From Streptomyces sp. NBC_01233 (GTDB lineage: Bacteria; Actinomycetota; Actinomycetes; Streptomycetales; Streptomycetaceae), in assembly GCF_035989305.1 (NCBI RefSeq), contig NZ_CP108514.1:1789501-1853500 (forward strand): DNA of 64,000 nt, in the 5' to 3' direction. Shown in pieces: positions 53,626-61,489 of this stretch (its first letter is position 1; the number at the start of each line of letters is the position of its first letter). The notes under the pieces were generated by a model. That model was given only the letters and a program-made list of their open reading frames with translations, was not told the origin of the DNA and made no database searches. The position numbers and the translations under genes were made by a program.

Positions 53626-54060
53626 TCAGAGGGAGCCGGAACCGGGCATCGGCGCCAGGTCGTTGACGGTGTACTGCTTGATCAGCGGTCCGTTCGGACC
53701 GGCGACCACGGTCCACGTCTGATCGGCGTCGAAGCCGAGCCACTCGCTGCGGGCGGCCGGCGGGTTCCAGATCTTGGCCTGCCAGTTGACGAGGACCCGG
53801 ACGACCGCCCGGTCGCCCTCGATGACGGGCTCCACCTTCGTGACCGTGTGCACCTCGTCGAAGAAGCGGTGGGTGACGGCCTCGTACCAGCGTCCGAAGC
53901 CCTCGTGTCCGAGGAAGGTGTCCTCGGGGACCTTGAACTCCAGGTCCTCGGTGATCAGGGCGAGCACGTCGGCCGCCCCCACGTGCTGGTCCAGCGCCAC
54001 GTACCACTTCTCCGCGAAACTGCGGATCGCGTCCTCGGTCAGCTGCCGCTCGGCGGGCAT
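53626..54060 (-). CDS. NTF2/SnoaL-like protein 3
   Basis: 144 residues. AIRSFAEKWYVALDQHVGAADVLALITEDLEFKVPEDTFLGHEGFGRWYEAVTHRFFDEVHTV, then VRVLVNWQAKIWNPPAARS and a long last strand. ATG with AGGAGG. It lies 43 bases downstream of the ThDP enzyme gene. Confidence 0.83.
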   Translation of the reverse strand: MPAERQLTEDAIRSFAEKWYVALDQHVGAADVLALITEDLEFKVPEDTFLGHEGFGRWYEAVTHRFFDEVHTVTKVEPVIEGDRAVVRVLVNWQAKIWNPPAARSEWLGFDADQTWTVVAGPNGPLIKQYTVNDLAPMPGSGSL

Positions 54061-54103
54061 GCGGTCTCCTCCTGTCCGTACGGGGACTCGTGTCGGATGG
54101 CTG

Positions 54104-55741
54104 TCAGATCTGGATGTCGACGAGGAAGGGGCCGGGGTGGGACAGCATCCGGCCCACTGCGGAGACCGCCTCGTCCGGCTTCTCCACACGCATCCCGCCG
54201 GCGCCGAGCGACCGGGCCAGCCCGGCGAAGTCGATCTCGGGGTGCGAGAGGTCGAAGGAGCCCGGGAAGCCGTGCGCCGGGATGTCCCGCTCCCGCCAGT
54301 ACTCGGCGATGTTGTCGTCCAGCAGCCGGTACTTGCGGTTGTTGCACACCACGAACTTGGCGTCGATGCCGTGCCGGGCGGCGGTCCACAGCGCCTGGTA
54401 CGTGTACATCGACCCGCCGTCGCCCGCGAAGCCGACGACGAGGCGGTCCGGCCGGGCCAGCTTGGCGCCGACCGCGCCCGGGAAGCCCACGCCGAGCGAA
54501 CCGCCCCGGGTGAGGTGGTAGTCTCCGGGCCGCTCCGCCGGCAGGTACCGCGTGACCAGCGGCGAGGTGGTCAGCGCCTCGTCGAAGACGATCAGGTCCC
54601 CGCCGGTGCGCTCGGCCAGCGTCTTCAGGAAGACGGCCATCGGCGAGCCGTCGTCCGTGGCCGCCTGCGCCTCGCGGGCCCGCTCCCGGGTCCGTGCGTC
54701 GAGCCGGGCGGACGCCGCGGCCCGCTGCTGCGGGCTCAGCAGCCGGTCCAGTACGCCGGCCAGCGCGCGCAGCGCCTGCCGGGGGTCGGCGGCCAGGCCC
54801 AGGTCCACGGGGTGGTTCTTGGCGATCTCGTAGGCGTTGAGGTCGATGTGGACGACCTTCGCGCCCGCCCGGAAGGGGCTCTCCAGCTCGGGGAACACCT
54901 CCGGGAAGACATAGGTGCCGACGATCAGCACCCCGTCGGCGTCCCCGACCAGCTCCTTGCTGTGCGGGCCGAACATGTGGCCCGTCTGGCCGCGCCGCAG
55001 CGGGTGCGAGGCCGCGATGTTCACCTCGGACGAGTCGACCTCGTACACGTCGGCGCCCAGCAGCTCGGCGACGGCGGCGAGTTCGTTCTGCGCCCCGGAG
55101 AGCGAGACCCCGTCCCCGACGAGGACCACCGGCCGCTGCGCGGAGGCGAGCAGCTCGGCCGCCCGCCCCACCGAGGCCGGCGAGGGCGCCACGTCCGTGA
55201 GCGGCACCGTGGCCGGCAGGACGGGCTCGGAGTTGAGCTCGTCCAGCACGTCCATCGGCAGCGCCACGAAGACGGGCCCCCGGGGCGGGGTGAGCGCGAT
55301 CTTCACGGCCCGCCGGATGGTGCGGAGCACGGAGTGCCGGTCGGTGACCCGGGTCGCGTACTTCGTCACCGGCTTGGCCATCGCCACCAGGTCGGACGCC
55401 ATCTGGGCGTCCATGGCGTCGTAGCGCACCCCGGCGTCACCGGCGACCACGACGAGCGGGGTGTGGCCGCGCAGCGACTGGTAGAGCATGCCGATGCCGT
55501 TGCCGAGCCCCACCCCGGAGTGCAGCTGGAGCAGGGCCGCGCCGCCGGTCGCCCGGGCGTACCCGTCGGCGATGCCGGCGGCGACGGTCTCCTGGAGGGC
55601 GAGGATGTAGGTGAAGTCCTCCGCCGCGTCCACCGCGTCGAGGAATCCCTGTTCCACCGTCCCCGGATTTCCGAACATCACCTTCAGGCCGTCGGCCTTG
55701 AACTGCTCGATCAGCCTTTCCCGTCCGGGAGTGGCTTCCAT
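54104..55741 (-). CDS. Benzoylformate decarboxylase-like ThDP enzyme
   Basis: 545 residues, three-domain ThDP fold. VMFGNPGTVEQGFLDAV near the N-terminus, catalytic Glu in ALQETVAAGIADGYARATG (about 51), His in LLQLHSGVGLGNGIGML (about 74; the equivalent of benzoylformate decarboxylase His70), and the Mg-ThDP motif GDGGSMYTYQALWTA..VVCNN (about 435-470). It decarboxylates a 2-keto acid or joins aldehydes (carboligation). Together with a GMC oxidoreductase and AGE-type protein it suggests carbon-chain or alpha-hydroxyketone chemistry. ATG with GAGGGGG. Confidence 0.9.
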   Translation of the reverse strand: MEATPGRERLIEQFKADGLKVMFGNPGTVEQGFLDAVDAAEDFTYILALQETVAAGIADGYARATGGAALLQLHSGVGLGNGIGMLYQSLRGHTPLVVVAGDAGVRYDAMDAQMASDLVAMAKPVTKYATRVTDRHSVLRTIRRAVKIALTPPRGPVFVALPMDVLDELNSEPVLPATVPLTDVAPSPASVGRAAELLASAQRPVVLVGDGVSLSGAQNELAAVAELLGADVYEVDSSEVNIAASHPLRRGQTGHMFGPHSKELVGDADGVLIVGTYVFPEVFPELESPFRAGAKVVHIDLNAYEIAKNHPVDLGLAADPRQALRALAGVLDRLLSPQQRAAASARLDARTRERAREAQAATDDGSPMAVFLKTLAERTGGDLIVFDEALTTSPLVTRYLPAERPGDYHLTRGGSLGVGFPGAVGAKLARPDRLVVGFAGDGGSMYTYQALWTAARHGIDAKFVVCNNRKYRLLDDNIAEYWRERDIPAHGFPGSFDLSHPEIDFAGLARSLGAGGMRVEKPDEAVSAVGRMLSHPGPFLVDIQI

Positions 55742-55783
55742 GAATTCCCCCTCAAATCTCCGATTTCTCTGCGGCCTCCGGGA

Positions 55784-56608
55784 TTACCAGCCGTATCGGG
55801 TGAGACCGTCCTCCAGGACTTCCACGATCTTCTGCCCCGTGAGATACGAGTCGGGGGTGGAACGTCCGGTGACGAAGGGGAAGTCGACGATCACCGAGAC
55901 CGGCTTGCCGAAGTTCCCGTGATACGCGCCGCCCGGGCCCGTCGCATCGCGCAGGATGTACTCCAGCGGATACGGCGGCGGCCCCATGTTGAAATCGGTA
56001 CCGAGGAATCCGGTGCCGTCCTTGTAGTCGTACTCCTTGCAGTGGCCGGTCACGTGCTTGCCCCAGATGATGCTCTTGCGGTCGCTCCAGTCCCGGGCGA
56101 AGGCCAGGCAGGCGACCCCGTAGCACTCCGCGGCCACGACCTTGCCGGCCTTCTTGAAGGCCAGGATCAGGGCGTGCACGCGCTCGTTGTTGGCGAGGTC
56201 CGCGATCGGGCCGCTGCCTCCGACGATGAGGATCGCGTCGTAGTCCGCGATGTCGGCGTCGAGCTTGTCCAGATCCCGGTGGTACTGCTCCAGCTTGCGC
56301 AGGTAGCCCTCGTCGCTCGTGTACGGACGCTCGGGGACCCACGCCTCGATGTCGAGCGGCGAGTCCAGCCGGCTCGACTGCTCGAACTCCCGCCCCAGCC
56401 GGGCGTTCTCCCCGCTGGTGACCGAGCGTCCCAGTGGAGGATCGATGTAGTTCGCGTCGAGGCTCGGCGGAAGAGCGTGTGCACGCTTTCCGGTCGGCGT
56501 GGCGAATATGACCTCGTAGCCCCGCTCGTCGAACTTCGATACCGGTCCGATCAGTTCCTCGGCCCAGTAACCGTGTTCGGAGACAATGACCAGAATCTTT
56601 CTGCTCAC
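55784..56608 (-). CDS. DJ-1/PfpI-like class I glutamine amidotransferase fold protein
   Basis: 274 residues from GTG 56608, picked because GGAGG lies upstream; an in-frame ATG further up has no ribosome site. KILVIVSEHGYWAEELIGPVSKFDERGYEVIFATPTG, YDAILIVGGSGPIADLANNERV, and nucleophile AAECYGVACLAF (Cys about 157). Longer than its operon relatives, with extra helices about 85-125. First gene of the long minus-strand run; the promoter must lie in 56609-56889. Confidence 0.85.
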   Translation of the reverse strand: MSRKILVIVSEHGYWAEELIGPVSKFDERGYEVIFATPTGKRAHALPPSLDANYIDPPLGRSVTSGENARLGREFEQSSRLDSPLDIEAWVPERPYTSDEGYLRKLEQYHRDLDKLDADIADYDAILIVGGSGPIADLANNERVHALILAFKKAGKVVAAECYGVACLAFARDWSDRKSIIWGKHVTGHCKEYDYKDGTGFLGTDFNMGPPPYPLEYILRDATGPGGAYHGNFGKPVSVIVDFPFVTGRSTPDSYLTGQKIVEVLEDGLTRYGW

Positions 56609-56727
56609 GTATTCCTCCAGGCGCCGCCTGTTGTCGTTGGCGTCCCCCACACTGGCCGCGCCCGGAGCCTGCGTCAAAGCGCTGGCATGCGACTTCGTGA
56701 GGTAGCCGCCCAGGTCATGGCAGCACC

Positions 56728-56778
56728 TCAGGAAGTCACCGGCGGACGTCAGGAAGTAGCTTCAGGACTACCTGACTT
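56728..56778 (-). promoter_or_regulatory. Repeated TCAGGAAGT motif in the divergent promoter region
   Basis: TCAGGAAGT at 56728-56736 and 56749-56757 (21 bases apart, two helical turns), a variant TCAGGACTA at 56762, and the inverted form CCTGACTT at 56771-56778. They stand between the first gene of the long metabolic run (start 56608) and the UBP zinc finger gene (56890). Nothing else is recognised in this 281-base gap. Likely operators of an unknown regulator. Confidence 0.5.
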
Positions 56779-56889
56779 CGGCTGATTCGATGAACCATTA
56801 CCGCGTCCCCGCCCTATGGTCTGGACGCGCCGTGAATGACGGGCGCGCGAGCCGTGTTGGTGAACGAGCACGAGAGAGGGACGGGGACG

Positions 56890-57162
56890 ATGACGATGGA
56901 CCTGTTGTGCACACACATCGATCAGATACGTCCGGTGAAACCCACCGCCGCCGGCTGCGAGGAGTGCCTCGCAGCCGGCGACATCTGGGTGCACCTGCGG
57001 ATGTGCCTCAGCTGCGGGCACGTCGGATGCTGCGACTCGTCGAAGAACCGTCACGCCACCCGGCACTACCGGACCACCGAGCACGCCATAGCCGCCTCCC
57101 ACGAGCCCGGCGAGGACTGGGCCTGGTGCTACGCCGACAAGCTGATGCTGGACCCGGCATGA
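56890..57162 (+). CDS. UBP-type zinc finger protein
   Basis: 90 residues, a stand-alone zf-UBP domain: CTH at 7-9, CEEC, CLSCGHVGCCDS, H..RHYRTTEHAI and ASHEP, giving the Cys/His set that holds three zinc ions in eukaryotic ubiquitin-binding fingers. Bacteria lack ubiquitin, so the ligand (perhaps a protein C-terminus) is unknown. Its stop overlaps the start of the receiver-thioredoxin reductase fusion (ATGA), so the two are made together. Confidence 0.93.
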   Translation: MTMDLLCTHIDQIRPVKPTAAGCEECLAAGDIWVHLRMCLSCGHVGCCDSSKNRHATRHYRTTEHAIAASHEPGEDWAWCYADKLMLDPA

Positions 57163-58886
57163 GCGCGGCCCCGGAGAGCTCGGCCGCCCCGGCCGTGTCC
57201 GCGGCGGCGGCCGCCGAGCGCGCCGAGAACAAGAAGCCGGTCATCCTGGCCGTGGACGACGACCCGCAGGTGCTGCGCGCCGTCCGCCGCGACCTGCGCA
57301 GCGCCTACGGCGACCGCTACCGGGTGCTCGGCGCCTCCTCGGCGGCCGACGCCCTGAAGATCCTGGACTCCCTCGACGAACGCGGCCACGACCCGGCGCT
57401 GTTCCTCGTGGACCAGCGGATGCCCGACGTCACCGGCGTCGAGTTCCTGCTGGAGGCGGTCAGCCGCTTCCCGGACGCCCGCCGGGTGCTGCTGACGGCC
57501 TACGCGGAGACCGACGCGGCGATCACCGCCATCAACCGGGTCCGGCTGGACTACTACCTGCTCAAACCATGGGACCCGCCGCACGAGCGGCTCTTCCCGG
57601 TCCTGGACGACCTGCTGTCGGACTGGCTGGCCACCTACCGCCCGGCGTACGACGGGATCATCGTCGCCGGCCACCTGGTCTCCCCCGGCACCCACGCCGT
57701 CCGGGACTTCTTCACCCGCAACGGCCAGCCGTTCCGCTTCCTCAACGTCGAACGGGACCCCGAGGCCCTGACCCTGATCGCGGCCCAGCCCGACGGGGCG
57801 CTCCCCCTCGTCCGCTTCCCGGACGGCACGGTGCTCTCCGCCCCCACCGACACCCAGCTCGCCCAGCGCCTGGGCCTGGCCACCACCGCCTCGCGCCCGC
57901 ACTACGAGTGCGTCATCGTCGGCGCGGGCCCGGCGGGCCTGGCGGCCGGGGTCTACTCGGCCTCCGAGGGCCTCTCCACGCTGATGCTGGACTCCCGCGC
58001 CCCGGGCGGCCAGGCCGGCACCTCCAGCCTGATCGAGAACTACCTCGGCTTCCCCTCGGGCCTCTCGGGCGGCGACCTGACCCGCCGGGCCACGATCCAG
58101 GCCTCCCGGTTCGGCGCCGAGATCCTGCACCCGGTGGAGGTGGTCTCGCTGACCCGGGACGATCCGGCGAAGATCCTCACGCTGGCGGACGGCACGGAGA
58201 TCAGCGCGGAGACGGTCCTGCTGGCCACCGGCGTCTCGTACAACCGTCTGGAGGCCCCCGGCGCGGACCGCTTCGAGGGCGCGGGGCTCTACTACGGCGC
58301 GGCCACCACCGAAAGCTCCGCCTGCATCTCGCAGCACGTGTTCATCGTGGGCGGCGCCAACTCGGCCGGCCAGGCGGCGGTGCACTTCGCGAAGTACGCC
58401 GCCCGGGTGACGATCCTGGTCCGCGCGGCCTCCCTCGACGCGAGCATGTCCCGCTACCTGATCGACGAGATCGACCGCACCCCGAACATCGAGGTGAGGG
58501 TCCGCACGACGGTGGTCCGCCTCGACGGCGACGAACACCTGGAGCGGCTGACCCTCCACGACGCGGACACGGGCGGGAACACGGAGGTCCCGGCCCGGTT
58601 CATGTTCACCTTCATCGGCGCCCGCCCGCACACCGACTGGCTCTCCGGCGTCGTCGAGCGGGACGAGTACGGCTTCGTCCTCACCGGCTCGGACCTGATC
58701 GCGAACGGCGGCGAACTCCCGGCCGAGTGGAGCCTTGAGCGCGCCCCCTACCCGCTGGAGACGAGCGTCCCCGGCGTCTTCGCGGCCGGCGACGTCCGCG
58801 CCCACTCGGTCAAACGGGTCGCCTCGGGCGTGGGCGAGGGCGCGATGGCCGTCTCGCTGATCCACCGCTACCGCTCGATGGGCTGA
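57159..58886 (+). CDS. Response-regulator / thioredoxin reductase-like fusion without CxxC
   Basis: 575 residues. Receiver domain (about 27-155) with DDD at 33-35, phospho-acceptor Asp85 and Lys136. A glutaredoxin-like middle part (about 165-240: VRDFFTRNGQPFRFLNVERDPEA) follows, where the usual Cys is absent. The FAD/NAD(P)-binding thioredoxin reductase-like part (about 250-575) has GAGPAG at 255-260 and VGGANSAGQAA near 397-407. Where thioredoxin reductases have CATC this protein has SSACIS (Cys389 only), so it cannot cycle a disulfide in the classical way. It should oxidise NAD(P)H for another acceptor, with activity set by phosphorylation. The kinase is not adjacent. Confidence 0.9.
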   Translation: MSAAPESSAAPAVSAAAAAERAENKKPVILAVDDDPQVLRAVRRDLRSAYGDRYRVLGASSAADALKILDSLDERGHDPALFLVDQRMPDVTGVEFLLEAVSRFPDARRVLLTAYAETDAAITAINRVRLDYYLLKPWDPPHERLFPVLDDLLSDWLATYRPAYDGIIVAGHLVSPGTHAVRDFFTRNGQPFRFLNVERDPEALTLIAAQPDGALPLVRFPDGTVLSAPTDTQLAQRLGLATTASRPHYECVIVGAGPAGLAAGVYSASEGLSTLMLDSRAPGGQAGTSSLIENYLGFPSGLSGGDLTRRATIQASRFGAEILHPVEVVSLTRDDPAKILTLADGTEISAETVLLATGVSYNRLEAPGADRFEGAGLYYGAATTESSACISQHVFIVGGANSAGQAAVHFAKYAARVTILVRAASLDASMSRYLIDEIDRTPNIEVRVRTTVVRLDGDEHLERLTLHDADTGGNTEVPARFMFTFIGARPHTDWLSGVVERDEYGFVLTGSDLIANGGELPAEWSLERAPYPLETSVPGVFAAGDVRAHSVKRVASGVGEGAMAVSLIHRYRSMG

Positions 58887-58941
58887 GAGCGAACGCCAGC
58901 CTCCTTGCGATCAAGAAGGCATCGGATGCAACGTTGATTAC

Positions 58942-59451
58942 ATGATTACAGCCGAACAGAGCGAACAGCTCCGCGCGTGGTTCGCCGAGCGCCTGCCGGT
59001 GGACGTCTACGAGTCCCTCGTCTCGGTCACGGCCGACCGCGAGGAGATCACGGTCGTCGGCGTCATACCGGCGACCGAGTCGGTCAAGGAGTTCCGCGAA
59101 CGCACCCGCGAACAGCGCATCGAGGTGGCCCGCGAGGCCGAGTCCCTCTACCGCCGCAAGGTCGCCTGGGGCGTGCGGGCGGGTGAGGAGACGACGCTCT
59201 TCACCCACCTCGCCGTCCCGGTCATGACCCGCCTGCGCCAGTCCGAACGCCAGGTCCTCGACACCCTGGTCGCCGGCGGGGTCGCCCGCAGCCGGGCCGA
59301 CGCCCTGGCCTGGTGCGTCCGCCTCGTGGGGCGCAACACCGACACCTGGCTGACCGAACTGCGCGACTCCCTGGACAAGGTCCGCCAGGTCCGCGACCAG
59401 GGCCCGGACGTCTCCGACGGGACCGACTCCAGGAAGTCCGGGTCCGAATGA
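58942..59451 (+). CDS. Conserved hypothetical actinobacterial protein
   Basis: 169 residues, acidic, helical C-terminus. The segment ERQVLDTLVAGGVARSRADALAWCVRLVG (about 100-128) looks like a ribbon-helix-helix-type or related short fold that recurs in Streptomyces proteins of unknown role. No ribosome site is visible before the ATG; the message may be leaderless (AT-rich GTTGATTAC precedes it). Alone between the fusion oxidoreductase and the ABM gene. Confidence 0.7.
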   Translation: MITAEQSEQLRAWFAERLPVDVYESLVSVTADREEITVVGVIPATESVKEFRERTREQRIEVAREAESLYRRKVAWGVRAGEETTLFTHLAVPVMTRLRQSERQVLDTLVAGGVARSRADALAWCVRLVGRNTDTWLTELRDSLDKVRQVRDQGPDVSDGTDSRKSGSE

Positions 59452-59524
59452 CGGATCGGCCCCACTCCGGCGCATGATCGCGTAAGGCTGGCCGGGACCA
59501 CCAACCAGGGAGAGGCACGCACCC

Positions 59525-59845
59525 ATGACCACCACCGTCGAATACATCCGCTACCGGATCGCATTGGACGACCAGCCGGCCTTCGAGCACGCGTACGCCC
59601 GGGCCGCCGAGGCCCTGGCCGCGTCACCCGAGTGCATCGACTACGAACTGGCCCGGTGCGAGGAGGAGAAGGAGCGCTACATCCTGCGCATCCGCTGGAC
59701 CTCGATCGAGGCCCACCTGGGCGGATTCCGCAAGGGTGAGCACTTCCCGGCGTTCTTCAGCGCGATCCGACCGTACGTGACGGCCATCGAGGAGATGCAG
59801 CACTACCTCGTGACGGGCGTCGTGGGCACGGGAAAGGCCACCTGA
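59525..59845 (+). CDS. Antibiotic biosynthesis monooxygenase (ABM) domain protein
   Basis: 106 residues, a dimeric ferredoxin-like ABM fold: VEYIRYRIALDDQPAFEHAYARAAEALAASPECIDYELARCEEEKERYILRIRWTSIEAH. Members include haem-degrading and quinone-forming oxygenases. GGGAGAGG precedes the ATG. It is five bases upstream of a truncated haemoglobin gene, a pairing that suggests oxygen or NO related chemistry. Confidence 0.88.
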   Translation: MTTTVEYIRYRIALDDQPAFEHAYARAAEALAASPECIDYELARCEEEKERYILRIRWTSIEAHLGGFRKGEHFPAFFSAIRPYVTAIEEMQHYLVTGVVGTGKAT

Positions 59846-59850
59846 CGACG

Positions 59851-60321
59851 ATGAGCACCACACCCACCATCTACGAGTGGATGGGCGGCGCGGAGGCGAT
59901 GGACCGCCTCACCGACGCCTTCTACGCCCACGCCCTGCAGGACGAGATCCTGGCCCCGGTCTTCGCCGGCATGGACTCGGAGCACCCGCAGCACGTCGCG
60001 GTCTGGCTGTCGGAGGTCTTCGGCGGCCCCTCGGAGTACACCGACCACCACGGCGGCCACCAGCACATGGCCACCAAGCACCTGGGCCGCGCGATCACCG
60101 AGAAGCAGCGCCGCCGCTGGGTGGACCTGCTCATGGACACGGCCGACGAGGTCGGCCTCCCCACGGACCCCGAGTTCCGCGGGGTCTTCGCCTACTACAT
60201 CGAGTGGGGCACGCGCATGGCCCTGATCTACTCGGGCCCCAACCCACCCCCGGTGGACGCGGCCAAGATCCCGGCCTGGTCCTGGGGCCAGACCCCGCCG
60301 TGGATCCCGAAAACGGACTGA
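59851..60321 (+). CDS. Group II truncated haemoglobin
   Basis: 156 residues. Two-over-two globin: YEWMGGAEAMDRLTDAFYAHALQDEILAPVFAGMD, GGPSEYTDHHGGHQHMATKHLGRAITEKQRRRWVDLLMDTA. The proximal His is in the MATKHLGRAI block (about residue 76) and a Trp is at the G8 position (about 90), as in GlbO-type proteins. A Pro/Trp-rich tail ends the protein. Likely binds O2 or NO with high affinity; probably co-transcribed with the ABM protein. Terminated by a hairpin six bases after the stop. Confidence 0.92.
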   Translation: MSTTPTIYEWMGGAEAMDRLTDAFYAHALQDEILAPVFAGMDSEHPQHVAVWLSEVFGGPSEYTDHHGGHQHMATKHLGRAITEKQRRRWVDLLMDTADEVGLPTDPEFRGVFAYYIEWGTRMALIYSGPNPPPVDAAKIPAWSWGQTPPWIPKTD

Positions 60322-60326
60322 ACGAC

Positions 60327-60355
60327 GAAGACCCGGGGCACAGCCCCGGGTCTTC
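60327..60355 (+). terminator. Terminator after the truncated haemoglobin gene
   Basis: Perfect 13-base-pair stem GAAGACCCGGGGC / GCCCCGGGTCTTC with a three-base loop ACA. Confidence 0.9.
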
Positions 60356-60383
60356 CCACGCATTCCAGCCCCGCCACACCATC

Positions 60384-60605
60384 CAGCCCCGCCGGCGCTC
60401 GAGGCGCGGGGCCCGGGGCGAGCCCCGATCTGTTCACCCCGGCCGACACAACTCAGCCCCGCCGGCGCTTGAAGCGCGGGGCCCGGGGCGAGCCCCGATC
60501 TTTCAGCCCCGCCGGCGTTTGAGGCGCGGGGTCCGGGGCGGAGCTCCGATCTTTCAGCCCCGCCGGCGTTTGAGGCGCGGGGTCCGGGACAGAGCCCCGG
60601 CAGCC
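60384..60605. repeat. Cluster of four dispersed intergenic repeat units
   Basis: Units begin CAGCCCCGCCGGCG at 60384, 60454, 60504 and 60555 (spacing 70, 50 and 51 bases). Each is followed by a CTTGAAGCGCGGGG-like arm and a GGGGCGAGCCCCG hairpin. A related unit in the other orientation is at about 26878-26940. The last unit overlaps and encodes the C-terminal end of the barstar-like gene. Repeats of this type are common between Streptomyces genes. Confidence 0.88.
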
Positions 60606-60985
60606 GGCCCGGGCCCGGCCTCGGCCTCGGCCAGCAGGACCGTCAGCCCCGGCCCGCCCTCCTGCTCCCGCCAGAAGTCGACCGCCTCCTCCAGCACCTC
60701 CACCAACGTCTCCCACTCGCCGGGTCGCGCGGCGGCATAGCCACGCCACGAGGTCACCGCGACCAGCCGCCCCGCGGCACCCGGCAGCCACGACAGGTCC
60801 CGCATCGCGTCCGCGAGCGCGTCCCAGTTCCCGCCGACCCACTCCGGCAGCCGCAAGGCGACCCCGCACCGCCGCATCAGCTCCGCCTTGCCCCGTACGC
60901 CGTCCAAGTCCAGCCGTACGGTCGTCCAGCCGGCGGCATCGGCCGCCTCGAGCGCGGGGGCGAGCGGCCGCGGGTCCAGGGTCAT
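60554..60985 (-). CDS. Barstar-family RNase inhibitor
   Basis: 143 residues. WTTVRLDLDGVRGKAELMRRCGVALRLPEWVGGNWDALADAMRDLSWLP matches barstar, including the acidic NWDALAD helix that plugs the barnase active site. The body ends near residue 120; the last 14 residues (ending RLKRRRG) are encoded by an invading intergenic repeat, so the tail is not ancestral. Overlaps the RNase gene stop by four bases. It should protect the cell from the exported nuclease before secretion. Confidence 0.91.
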   Translation of the reverse strand: MTLDPRPLAPALEAADAAGWTTVRLDLDGVRGKAELMRRCGVALRLPEWVGGNWDALADAMRDLSWLPGAAGRLVAVTSWRGYAAARPGEWETLVEVLEEAVDFWREQEGGPGLTVLLAEAEAGPGPAAGALSRTPRLKRRRG

Positions 60986-61440
60986 CGGAGAACCCCCTTG
61001 AAGGTGTCGTAGTGGTCGTCCGTGTAGAAGAACTCCCCACCCGAACCCGTCACGATCCGCCGGGCCCCGCGGTCCCGCTCCCCCGGGGTCCGCACCGTGA
61101 ACTCGTGGTAGTAGCCGCGCTTCTGCCGGGGCAGGGTCTTCTCGAAGTTCCCGAAGACGGCGCCGTCCTGCCGGTACGGATACGGCCCGCCCTGGTCGAT
61201 GAGCGCGAGCACGTCACGTGCCTGCTGCGGCAGCGCGTCGGCCCGTACGACGGCCATGCCCTTCGCCCACGCGGGAGCGGTACTGCTACCGGGACTGGCA
61301 CCGCGGGTGCTGGCACTGGCGCTGGCGGCGGCGGGCGCGGGCTGCTGCCCGCCACAGCCCACCGCGCCGACCAGCGCGGCACAGAGGAACGCGGCCCCCA
61401 GCAAACGCAGCAACGATCGGGGCACGTTCCGAAAGATCAT
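60982..61440 (-). CDS. Secreted guanyl-specific RNase (barnase/RNase Sa family)
   Basis: 152 residues. N-terminal export signal (about 1-29, LRLLGAAFLCAALVGAVGC, with a lipobox-like Cys29), a Ser/Ala/Pro spacer (about 30-55), then the ribonuclease N1/T1 domain (about 60-152). Catalytic residues are visible as Glu in YYHEFTVRTPG, Arg in GARRIVTG and His in TDDHYDTF. It cleaves RNA after G. Coupled (ATGA) to the barstar-type inhibitor. Extracellular feeding or competition are both possible. Confidence 0.9.
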   Translation of the reverse strand: MIFRNVPRSLLRLLGAAFLCAALVGAVGCGGQQPAPAAASASASTRGASPGSSTAPAWAKGMAVVRADALPQQARDVLALIDQGGPYPYRQDGAVFGNFEKTLPRQKRGYYHEFTVRTPGERDRGARRIVTGSGGEFFYTDDHYDTFKGVLR

Positions 61441-61489
61441 GCACCGATCGTGCCAAATGTCCGATTCGCTCGCGAATCGCCCGGTGGCC

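Noticed and set aside
57159..58886. Classical thioredoxin reductase
   Set aside because: The CxxC redox pair is absent (only Cys389), and a receiver domain is fused in front.
58931..58955. Repeated GATTACA around the start of the 58942 gene
   Set aside because: Only two adjacent copies that include the start codon; no symmetry or spacing typical of an operator.
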